Of a stretch of 64,000 bases of DNA, positions 13,634 through 24,102 are shown piece after piece (positions within the stretch are counted from its first letter, which is position 1; the number at the start of each line of letters is the position of its first letter). Under the pieces are notes generated by a model. That model did no database searches. It saw only the letters and a list, made by a program, of their open reading frames with translations, and was not told where the DNA came from. The stretch lies in contig JAMPIT010000476.1 in assembly GCA_026261815.1 (NCBI GenBank), positions 2,197,501-2,261,500 on the forward strand, given 5' to 3'. The stretch comes from Monarcha castaneiventris obscurior (taxonomy: Eukaryota; Chordata; Aves; Passeriformes; Monarchidae). Position numbers and translations under genes: made by a program.

Positions 13634-13668
13634 CCAATGGCGCGGCGCGCCGCGGCCCCGCGGCCAAT
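13634..13668 (+). promoter_or_regulatory. Paired CCAAT boxes (NF-Y type) with GC box
   Basis: Two copies of the 10-mer CGGCCAATGG sit at 13631-13640 and 13661-13670, with CCAAT cores at 13634-13638 and 13664-13668, exactly 30 bp apart (about three helical turns). GGGCGG-type GC boxes follow directly at 13669-13686. Helically phased CCAAT pairs are a known arrangement for NF-Y-bound promoters, and NF-Y is common on mitotic gene promoters, which suits NEK7. Confidence 0.6.
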
Positions 13669-14344
13669 GGGCGGCGGCGGGAGGCGGGACCGCCGGCAGC
13701 CCGCGGCGGGGGGAGCGCTCCGGCAGCGCCGGCTCGGCCGCCCGAAGCCCCGGGGCTCCCCGGCCCCAACGCCGCCCTCAGCCCCGCCGCCACCCCGCTC
13801 ACCGGGCAGCCTGGCTCCGCCTGCTCCCGACACGGGGGACCGGGACCGGCCGCCCCTTCTCCCCGGCTTCTCCGGCGCCTCGGGCCCGGGGCCGCGCCGG
13901 TGCTGGCGGCGGGCGCCTAGCGGGGCTCCTGGCGGGCGGCGCGGGCACCGGCGACAGCCCCGACCTGCTCTCCGCCCCCCGCCGCTCCTGCCAGGCCCGT
14001 AAACATCCCGGCATCCCCGAGGATGGGGCGGGGCGGCCGCCGGGCCCCGCCTCGCTGCGCTCCGCTCCCCTCCCCGCCCGGCCGGGGACGCGGGATCCGA
14101 TGCGGTCGGTGCCGGCGGGCAGGGCCGGGCCGGGCGCGGGGAGCTCGCAGCTCCTCTGGCAGTGCCCGGGGCTGTGCCTGAGTGCGGGGAGGCAGCGAGT
14201 GCCTGTCCCGGCTGTTCGTGCCGGGGAGCACACGGGGCCCGGGCACCGCGGTAACGCAGCGGGCACGGGAAGCGCCGCTTGCCACGGGCCGAGCCGGGAG
14301 CGGCCAGGTCCGGCCTCTGGAGCAGGGACTGGTCCCTCTGCACC

Positions 14345-17300
14345 GCTCTGAACAGCGCTGGCCTGAGGCTTGGGCCCAGCCAGGTTTGCAAACGCAGCAT
14401 GTCACCAGCCTTGCTCATTTTGTGTATGAGTTGCGATACTCACTCTGCGAGACATTCGATATTAACTGAGTACATCCGCTGGAAGAGACACAAACTCCTT
14501 TTTGCTATCCTGAGAGAAATAAAAGTGACGGGAACAAAAAAGACCAGACTCTTGGTGAGTCCTGTTCCTCCAGTTTCTACTTTGCATCAGTACTGGGTTT
14601 AAGTAGATTAAAAAGTACTGAATTCCAGAATACTACGGTTTTTCAGGCTCCTGAAAGTTTACCCTGCTTCAGTGCAAGGAAAGGCAATTAACTACACAGA
14701 AGAGAAGCCGTAAGAACCAATAATGGAGGGAAAGTATGAAAGCTGACCACAGTTTCCCCAGTAAGGTTATGGATTACTGTTACCAAGTAACTTTTTCCTC
14801 AGGTGTAGAAGCCCTCTGTAAAAGGCACTCCAATAATTTTAAAAAGAGAAAGCAGTAATTTAAAATTATCTTGAGTCAGATGTACTTGATTTTTCCAAAG
14901 CAAAACTTATGTTCTCATAAGAGTTGGAGGTTTTGCTGCAGTCTTTCCCTTGTAACAGGTAAAGTAATACTTGATTTAAACCTTGCAAAAGAAGTAGGAA
15001 ATGGTCCAGTGTGTCTGGAAAAAGTCTGTTTGCCTCCCTATGTACAAAATTATATCCGTTTTTGAGGCAAACTTTTTAGCTTTGAGACATCTGCAATGTC
15101 TCCAGTGATACAAAGTCTAATGAAATTTGAAAGGAAATTATTTTTGTTGGCTCTCATTTCTCTGATTTGTTAATCATTCTGCACATTTCCTCTGCATTAG
15201 CATTGGGCATTCGATGCCACTGGCCAAATACAGTAACAAGGTGACCACCCAGGCTGTGGAATCAGACATACCCTATAACCTTCCCCTTTGATGTGCATTT
15301 TGTATTTCTTTAGATAGTCTAAAAGAATGAATTGGAATTGTGATTAAGAGGTTTGGGGTTTTTTTGTGGATAAACTATCTTGCAAATGCAGTTTCTTGAA
15401 CAAGAATTCCGTGGATTGTTCCCTTGTAGAAAGTGGAATACTTCAGGGCTCCCCACAATACCAAAGAGTGAAAATTTGATAGATCTGCCATATAATGTTA
15501 CAAAGTTACTCAAAAAAATTACAGTCAGCAAGTCCACTGTTTTCCATCTCCAAAGATCTCTTCAGCCTCAACCAGAAACTGGGCTGTGTGAGGTAGTCAC
15601 CTATTTGCAAAACCTCTGATGGAAAAAAGAGAGATTGTTATTTGGTGTATAGCTGACCGTAAAATACTGTCTTATTAGGTCTCATTTTTTCACAGGTAAA
15701 GGCAACTAGTACTATAATACCCAGATATTGCTATTTTCTAGACTATTAGATGGAAAATGAGCAATTCACAATCTAGATTTAGGTAGCATATGAAGGTTTC
15801 TCTACATTCATGCATAAGAGAATAACCCAGGGCCTACTTGCCTTTTTTATGGTGGGTTTCTTACTGTCTTCTTTTGCTTAATCTGATTGTATTTGGATTT
15901 TTTTCTTTCATCCATTTATACTCACTGCTCTTTCATTCTTTGTCCTTGATTTTCTCTATGCTGTTTTTTCACTGTACAGTTGAATAATATTTTGCCTTCT
16001 CTCTTTAGTCACCTGAATCCAATGGCTACTTTAGCCTGACATTACCAATTGCTGAAACATCTTCTTTCCTGTATTCCAACCTTATCTTTCTTAGAAGATG
16101 GTTGTTTCCATTTCATTCTTGGTGCTTGGGACTCAGAGAACCTAAAAATGAGGAGTCTGCTTTAGTTAATTAGTTCATCATCACAACCAGGCAAACAGGC
16201 TTTCATATAAATGTAACTACACTGCCCCCATTAATTTTAAATTTGCAAAGTGACCCATCTTCCACATACCACGGAAGATCCTCTTCAGACCTGGGTTGTA
16301 CAAATGTTTATTTATAGAGGGATGTTTTTCTTTGCTTTTCAGTGCACATTTACAGTTAAATAAATTTGTCCAATATTCCCTGTAATGGAGGCTTTATATC
16401 AAACAGAATCAGAAAGGCAGAAGAGGCTCCAGAAGATCCAGTAGCCTTAGGGATTGTTAAGGAGGAGGCTTATCTCTGTCAAATGCTTCTCTCAGAGGCC
16501 AGAGGGGACACTGCCTAACCAGCTAGCAAAGGATTAGAGAAAATGGACAAAGTCTGGAATTAGGGATCTGTGAGGGAGAACATGGCTTGTTCCCTAAGTC
16601 TTACCAACTTCTGAAGGTGTTGGCAGCAAATGCTTTACACCTGGAATTGAACAGGCCAGAGACAGCAGGAACAAGGACCTCACTATTGGTCAGTGGATGC
16701 TCCACTTCATTAGCCATGCTATTATTAATCTATTTACATATCAGCATTGATTTAAGAAAGCTGCACCAGTCTTCTTCTGATCATTGAAATCTGTGAATGT
16801 AGATAACCTATAAATATAGTCAGGGTTTGAGAATATCAAAAATAGCAAATGACGACAAAGGGTATTATTTGGAATGGCAATGGGACACTTGGATTGTCTC
16901 TGAAAACAGTGTCCTTTGTCAGGACTAAGCTGCTAGACTTGAAAGCACCTAGAGTGTTAGGTAACAATATAAAAATCAACCAGGAATTCAAACATTTAGC
17001 CCAGCTCCCTGGATCATTCCTAACTTGCTTCCGCTATTATCCAGGGCTTTGTACAGCTGGAGACTCCTGAGATGTTCATTAACAGAATAAACTGAAGACT
17101 CGGGAGAAATATAGATTTGAAAACTTTAAAACTTTCAGGCAAAAGAGCTCACTAGGACAGTGGAGGATGGGGATAGATGTCTTCGAGGTCACAGAGATAG
17201 GAGCATAACATAACAGCTCACTGGTTAACAATTCTTCAGGTTCTTCAAATCAATAAACTACAGGAAATTAATCAAAAGGACCAACTGCTCTGCTCTAAGT

Positions 17301-20300
17301 CCTTGAAGCCTGAAAAGTCTCCCTCTCTCCTGGTTCTTTGTTACTAGCAGTAAAAAGGCTAGGATAGCTGCCTGTGACATGGATGGGGAAATGAGAAAGG
17401 CTGTGAAGGCAGGAGTAAAGAGATCTCCATTATATTTGCACTGGATAAATATTATGATAGGGCTTTATGCAGAACTTAAGCTTTTAGACAACGTAAATCA
17501 TTAAATGGAGCAATCCAGGGGAGCTTGGAGAGCTCCTGATTTGTATCAAGCAGGGCTCCAAACCTTCTTCAGAATTTCTATATCAAAGAACTGTTTTAGA
17601 ATTTTGATCATAATATATTCAAATGCAAAAACCCTGTAGAAGTGAAAAGGCCAAATAAACTTACCATAGCAACAGTGAATGTTGAAAAGAGGACTACATA
17701 AAATCAATGAAGTTTGTTAAAAGTAAATTAGGAGGAAATGACCTGTATTAGAGTTTCTGAGTAAGTATCTATCATCTATCAGAGGGTCTCCAAAAGAGTA
17801 GCAGAGCTCTACATGAGAATAAATGATATTATTAAAAAGGAAAAGGAACTCCTAAAAAAAATTGTGTTCAGATGAGAAAAACAGAAAATAGCAAAACCTC
17901 TGGCAAGCTAAATGTAAAACTGTAAAAGGCAGACCAAAAGCATTTGAAGGAAAATGTTAGTAATGGTATAAAACTTTATTGTAAAACCTCTTCCAAACAC
18001 ATTTGAAGCAGGAAGCCTGCAGGATAGAAAAACTGTTTGCTTATGTGGATGAGAGGTTCCTACAGGGAACCTCTTTATACCACAGAAACCTGTGAGTTTT
18101 TGGAAAGGTATGTGGAAACAGGGAGCTTGGATGATAGGAGATTCCTGTATTTCAGTAAAACTTCTCAACAAATATTCACTAAAATTGCTTAGAGAAACTA
18201 AGGAACGTTGCAATAAAAAGAAAGGATCAGTACTGAGCTATATCAAGTACTGTACCTTTTCCTAAAATTTGGTTCTATATACATAATCACAGTTAAATAC
18301 AGTTCTTTTTTTTCAAAATTTTTCTTTGCTCTAGCACACTGCTATTTTGATGTATTTTCTTAATACATGTGTTATTGTTTAACTGAAGGAAGAAAATATT
18401 TGTATATTGTAGTGAGCACAGTTAGCCTAACCCAGCTTACTGGTAATAAAGAAAACTACATTTTGGTGCAGGTTAATTGACCAGAGGCTGATCTCAGTGT
18501 TCTGTCCACCCAAACTCCCACTCCACTGCAGCTAGGTGAGCAGGCTTCAGGTTTTTTATACCCCAGTCCATCCCCATCTTCCTTCAGCATGTCCTGGCAT
18601 TCCCCATGTTCCCTGAGGGCAGGACTACTGGTTTTGATAATGTCAGTAACAGACTATGCAGGCAGCAAGTTCAAATGCAGTTTAGGGCTGGTTCTGCCAT
18701 TTACAGGTGATGGCAATGACTGTTCAAGAATCAGCAGCAGACATATTCATCTGTATTATGTCTTACCTCAGTTCTTCCTGTTTAACAAATATTTATCATA
18801 AAACCCAAACTGTTCTTCTCAAGATTTTTTTTTTGCTAAGTCATCCTTTATATTTATCTAAAGGTCTAACCGGTTTTGAACATTACAAATGTAACAGTTT
18901 CAGTAACTGTGTGACAATGAGCTGTGTATCTAATCAGTGATGGCAAAGTATTCCCTTTATATATTTTTCAGTTTTCCACCTTGTAAGTTGATTACCCTGC
19001 TCTGAATGCCAGAATCAGAATATTATTACATTTTACTAATGGTAGAAACTATCTAACTTCTGCCTGGCAATGGTCCTTCATCCATGTGATGCTTTCATGT
19101 GCGTGGGGTTCTTTCACAGAAGAGCAGAAACATATTCATATAAAAGAAACTCTTAGAGAAGTGGGTAAGACTTTCAGCTTCCAAATAATTGTTCTCTCTG
19201 TTTGTCCAGGGTGGTAGTGTTTACGATATGACACAGGATTAGAAACTGCCTTCAAGTCTATAAATGTGTACTTGCCAATAAAACCTGTAAACTGTGTATC
19301 TGGTGTCACTGAAGTTCAGACTCTTACCTAGTGTAAGTTGGTGTAGCTGCTCTGACTTCAGTGGAGTCATGCTGATTTACACAGCTGAAGACCTGGGCCT
19401 TAGCTTTTGGATCTGGGAATTTTAACAAAAAAATAAAAAAGAAAAAAAGACAATTTAGTCAAGTTCATCCTTTCCTTCAGTAAGTTATAGCTGCCAGCTT
19501 GTTATGCTGGAGACATTATTACTATAATACTACTAAACAGAAATGCAGTATTATGAATGAAAATTCATAGCCATTACATTTTAAGCCAAATAAAATAAAT
19601 ATCCATGCATATAGTTCCCATTGGCTTTAGTGGTGCAAATGAGGATGTGGTATCTAAAAAAATTACTAAAACCTTACCCATACCTTTAATTTTCCTCTCC
19701 CCCCTGAATAAAACCTGGGGTAAATCAGACATCCACACCTTTGTACCCCCAGTGTTGAAACTCTGGGGTGTCCATAGAAGCAACTTATGTTACATTGTAA
19801 AGCAGGTAAAATTTAGAAGTTTGTAAAATATATTGGGATTTTTCAAAGTAAAGTGATAGATAAATGCATGTCTTGTCTATTTAGCACCCAAGTCAGTGAA
19901 GCTGCAGACCTCATGGAGGTGCATATTCAAATATATTGTGTTTTCCACTGTATCATTCCAAGTGATAGACCAGACAGCTATTGTAAATACACAGCTCAGG
20001 TCTTCTTGCCTGAACTCAACAAAGTGTACCCCTTTGCAGAAAGGCAGCCTGAGGTCCATGATTAATTAAACTCCATTTAGTGTTCACATTTAGGCCTGAC
20101 ACGAGACAAAAAGGTACATACATTGCATGTAGGCACTTTGCCCAGAGTCTAATGTGTCTTTGACCAATATGTTCTCAATTCCATTGTTACTCAAGAAATT
20201 TAATTCAAATCACTTTATTCATTCTTTCCATATATATAAGCTTGACTGAATTTCCTAATCTCTTGTTCCAGCCTTTCAGATAAAAACAAAATGAAGATAA

Positions 20301-20410
20301 ACTAGCATTTCTTCTGCTAGCATCCTTTCCTTCAGCCTGTGTCACAACTGGTTAGAGTGCAATTCTTCCAAACAAGAATTGTCTCTCACCATGTCTTTGC
20401 ACTTTGCCTG
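14345..20410. other. Intergenic DNA upstream of NEK7
   Basis: This is AT-rich sequence with no recognised coding exon. A GC-richer, transitional stretch leaves the CpG island up to about 14600. The stretch 16400-17900 has a more even composition and short open frames, which could be a very old, unrecognisable transposon, but no motif could be named. A probable ancient interspersed repeat at 19300-19405 is listed separately. Confidence 0.6.
19300..19405. repeat. Probable ancient sauropsid interspersed repeat
   Basis: The stretch contains 'gacttcagtggagtcatgct' followed by 'gatttacacagctgaagacctgggcc'. This closely resembles a phrase that recurs in many reptile and bird loci ('cttcagtggagttac...gatttacaccagctgaggatctggccc'), which I recognise but cannot name reliably. 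No open frame is present. Confidence 0.4.
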
Positions 20411-20414
20411 GTAG

Positions 20415-20845
20415 AATGGAGCCTATGCCTGTGCTGCAATGCAAATGAATAATAATTTATGGTGATGTTGGAAGGGTGTTGACAGAAACTGAGCTAACGG
20501 CATGAGTGGGGAATAAGTGCATTTACCCTAAAAATAACTATTGTCAGTCAAAAAAGCAGACTTAATTTCCAGTGTTTAGTCTTTATTAGCTGAAACCTTA
20601 GAAAGAACATGATTTTCAGTGGCAATTCTGCTAGAATGAGGACTACAGAATTTTTCTACTCAAAAAAACCCAGCTCAAGACAAGAAAAATGCACAGAACA
20701 AGTAAAATAAATATCGTTGGCATTTTACAATAAAATGGGGGTGCATTTTATAGGTGGCTAGCAGCTTGTAATTACCCTTAATAAAACTAATCCTTTCCCT
20801 GTGGTTATTAAAATGTTTCATGTATCAGCAGGCCATGAAAAGGAC
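20415..20845. promoter_or_regulatory. Candidate conserved non-coding element
   Basis: The stretch is free of simple repeats and carries clustered motif-like words: an octamer-like ATGCAAAT near 20440, ATAATAATTTATGG, and a run GCTTGTAATTACCCTTAATAAA near 20763 with several homeodomain TAAT cores. It resembles enhancers near developmental transcription factor genes such as LHX9. Conservation itself could not be tested here. Confidence 0.3.
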
Positions 20846-21299
20846 TCACTCCCAATCTCTTAACTTGCACTAAAACCAAGAGATGTCCACTTGAGTCATA
20901 GTTCCCAGTGCCAGTCCTGTTTCTCTGCCTGCTATTGGAATTCAAAGCCTCTGAGGGAGTTAAAACTAACACATTAGTTCCTAATTAAATCCAAAAGGGT
21001 TGTGAAATGTAACCAAATAACTTTATAGTATTTCTTGGGAATATGATCTCAGGAGGATAAGGAAGGAGCAATGGCTTTCAATTAATGATTTTCCCTCTTC
21101 TAACGCACAGGAAATGTCTGCAATGTTCTTTTGACCCCTTTTAATTTCTTCAAGGGGAGCATTTGACTCTTCAAGCTTCTTCCTACAAATATGTTTTTAA
21201 AACTTCCTGCAGGTTTGTAATAATTTAGTAGGATAAAGAAGTACAGTCATTACTATAGCAGTCCTTTTTTCTTCAATTAGTATTTCTAATCACATTAGA

Positions 21300-21510
21300 C
21301 ATGTTTTCAGTATCCAGAGAGGATGCCTGATCCCTACAGCTATCGTGAACTATTAACTTTAATTAAAATTTACAAGTCTAATGTTGTTACATCTGCTAAA
21401 AGCATTAACTGCCATGTTAATTACCAAAATGTTAATGTTGCGTTAAAATATGAATGTTCCCTTTTGACAGTTCATCCGAGGTTTAATTATTTATTTTTGG
21501 TAGAATATCT
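21300..21510. promoter_or_regulatory. Candidate conserved non-coding element, TAAT/TTAA rich
   Basis: There are many TTAAT/ATTAA cores between 21350 and 21490 (for example TTAACTTTAATTAAAATTT and GCCATGTTAATTACC), mixed with non-repetitive words and without simple-repeat structure. It is compatible with a homeodomain-responsive enhancer; this is an inference from motif density alone. Confidence 0.28.
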
Positions 21511-24020
21511 CCTCAAAAAAAGAAAAAGGCATAAAAGCATAAATGCTGGCTGAAATAATGAGATATAATGGGAAAACTTCATCTAGGAAGAAAATTTAAT
21601 ACTTTAGAATACCGGTTGTTAGCAGAAAGTCATTTGCATTCCTTGCTGTGTCTAAAATAAATATATAGCACTTGTGTCATGTCTAAGATGTTATTTATAA
21701 TTGCAGCACATTCTTCTGCTTTTACTTGATGGGGATATCTAATGTGCAGGGCAAGTTCTTAAATCCCCATAGTTCAGCAGTGTCACTGTGTTGGTGCTAC
21801 AAGAGAAACTCCCCCCAAAAAAAGATTTCAGGACTTCACGTCAAAAACTTTATTGAATTTCTGAAGGTTTCCCCATAGAACTAATTTCAAAATAGATTTA
21901 CAAAAGGAGATGTCTAGAACTCAGTCCTGAAGTTACTGTAGTCTCTATCCCAAGAGTACAGGATCAAAGTGGAAGTCTTTTTAAATCACTGCAATTAGTA
22001 ACAAGCATAGCAAAGACTTTGCAGTGGCTCATCTAAAGTAAACAGAAATCTCTGGTTAAAGTAAAGCTGTCTCTTGCTGTATTTCATGGTAAAATACTCC
22101 TGTATCATATTCTTAAAGGCATTGTCGCTGAACTTAATAAATGGGAAAGTTCTGACAAACCAATGTTAAATATAATTGTTACATGTTTCTCTCACATTGA
22201 ATAATTATTTTAATAGTTGAAGTTAACAGTCTGCCAAGTAATTTCTTAATATGATTGTAAATAGGTACTGTTAGATTTTATGCCATACTCTATTTTTTAA
22301 TTTTGCATGAAGAAACCTTAATTTTTCCTGTAGATCTTCTATGGCAGGTGTAAGAGGCACATTCCTCACACTCTGTACTCTCTTGAATGTTGGAAGTAGG
22401 CAGCTGTTTAGTGGCTAGTGCATATTTGGTTTTGTGGGTGGAGAAAAATTTTTAGAGATCAGATGTCCAGTTCACAGATTTAGATGGTTTATTAGGATAG
22501 TAAAATTTTTTAAATCTCCAAGTAAGACCACTGCTAGTTGTCAGAGGACTTTGAGCTACCAGGACAGCATAACACCTCTTGCTTCACCACAGCCTGACCT
22601 CTTCTGATGTCCAGATTTTCTCTCCACTGTATGGTGAAATTAGGTAGTTCCAATTATAAAACAGGAGTTTTAATATAGCATATTTAGAGCTCTTCTCAGA
22701 GGTGGATATCATACCACAGCAATGGAATTCCAGATGAAAAATTGCATTCAATTGTCTTTTCAAGTTAACCTGGTAGGAGAGTGCTGCAATAAATCATCAT
22801 TTATCTTCCACAGAGTTTGGAGAATTTGCCTCCAAATCCGTTTGCAGGGCCTTTAATAAAAAAGAGCCATTGAACCAACTGGTCTGAAGCAGCGAAAAGC
22901 TCTGCAGTCTCCCAGATGTTCAGAGCCCAGATTGGTTAGAGTTTATAGAATATATCCACATACAACCCCACCTCCCCTCATGGAAAACAGCAAACAAACA
23001 AAACAACTAACCCACACGTTCAAGCTCAGATGGCTGGTTATGTCCTGTGAGCCCTGTTGCAGGAACGTTCAGCCGGACTAGTGAGAAGATTTACTCTGGT
23101 GTGCTCTGATCCTGAGGCTTTTTAAAATACTACTTCAAACAGAAAAGATTTCCATTTAAAAATAATAGTGGTAATTATTTTGAAGAATGTAGCAAGTTGC
23201 TAAAGAAATGTTTTCTAATAGTCTGCCAGAAGGCAACCTATCTCCTGGGCTTTGTTTGCTTGTATAGATTTCATTGCCTGCAGCAATACTTCTTTAAGTC
23301 AAGTTTACAGAAACTTGTCTCTCTTGGGGAGATGAATATCTTTCAAAGCTCATTATTTATTTGGGAATATTCAAGCACTCTAGAGAAGACAAGGCAATAA
23401 TTCAAATGATTCATTTGCAATTAATCTGATGCTAACTTTTGTGTTGCAGTGCTCTAGCTTATATAACTTCTTGCAAAGGTCTGTATTACCTCCAGTCTTG
23501 GTGCGTGGAATTCACCCCTCTCTTTCAGTGTCACAGTTCTTACAGCATGGGGAAATTACTTAACTCCTATGCTAAGCAAAAAAAGAAACACATTTTTTAT
23601 CTGGTGGCTTGTGGCTGCCTGTTTGGCTGTCATTGTAAAGCAGAGCATGAAGGATAATCCTGTACAGCCACTGAGACTCACAGACAAGCCAGAAGCTTCC
23701 CTATTCATTTATGCAATTATCAGAACTCCTTTTGTTTTTGTGAAACGTAAATAAATAAATTAACCCCATTGTATTGTGCCCACAGAGTAACTCCAGCAAA
23801 AATGTTGCCTTTTCTCAGTCATTCTGATTAAGGTAAAGCCAGATCTTATTCAAAGATGTAGCATTAAGGAAACAGAGTGCCTCCATTCAACAGTTTTGAC
23901 TTGCTACTAAATGTACATTAGAAAAAAAAGAACTAAAATAATTTGTGTTTAAGATCAATGTCTGCCTTATAATTTGCGTATCTTCTTTCTCTGCCTACAT
24001 TTTAATCTTTTTTTTCTGTA

Positions 24021-24070
24021 CTGCATATTAAACTTAAAAATATTTCTGCATATTAAACTTAAAAATATTT
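24021..24070. repeat. 25-bp perfect tandem duplication
   Basis: Two identical units, 24021-24045 and 24046-24070, begin CTGCATATTAAACTTAAAAA. A partial third start (CTG) follows. Intergenic. Confidence 0.93.
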
Positions 24071-24080
24071 CTGTCATTCC

Positions 24081-24102
24081 CTTCACCAAGCTTTTGGTGA
24101 AG
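24081..24102. repeat. Perfect 9-bp inverted repeat with 4-base loop
   Basis: CTTCACCAA (24081-24089) and TTGGTGAAG (24094-24102) are perfect complements around GCTT. It lies 10 bases after the 25-bp duplication. It could form a tight hairpin but has no terminator-type role in this genome. Confidence 0.8.

Larger units (their letters stand above)
12780..14340. promoter_or_regulatory. NEK7: CpG island, NEK7 promoter region
   Basis: About 1.5 kb of very GC-rich, CpG-dense DNA sits in an otherwise AT-rich window, with edges near 12780 and 14340. It lies upstream of the first NEK7 coding exon on the transcribed strand and contains GC boxes such as GGGCGG and GGCGGG, two CCAAT boxes and a consensus splice donor. 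No TATA box was seen. This is the expected architecture of a broadly expressed, TATA-less vertebrate promoter. Long open frames on both strands across the island come from its low stop-codon content and are not genes. Divergent transcription to the right is possible. Confidence 0.85.

Noticed and set aside
12916..14418. Very long open frames (up to 500 codons) on both strands across the CpG island
   Set aside because: High GC content depletes stop codons. Several overlapping frames on both strands are open together, the translations are R/P/A/G-rich without domains, and the region is a promoter with a donor for NEK7.
16400..17900. Possible old endogenous retrovirus or LINE body
   Set aside because: Composition and short frames hinted at it, but no long terminal repeats, primer site or conserved protein motif could be identified.
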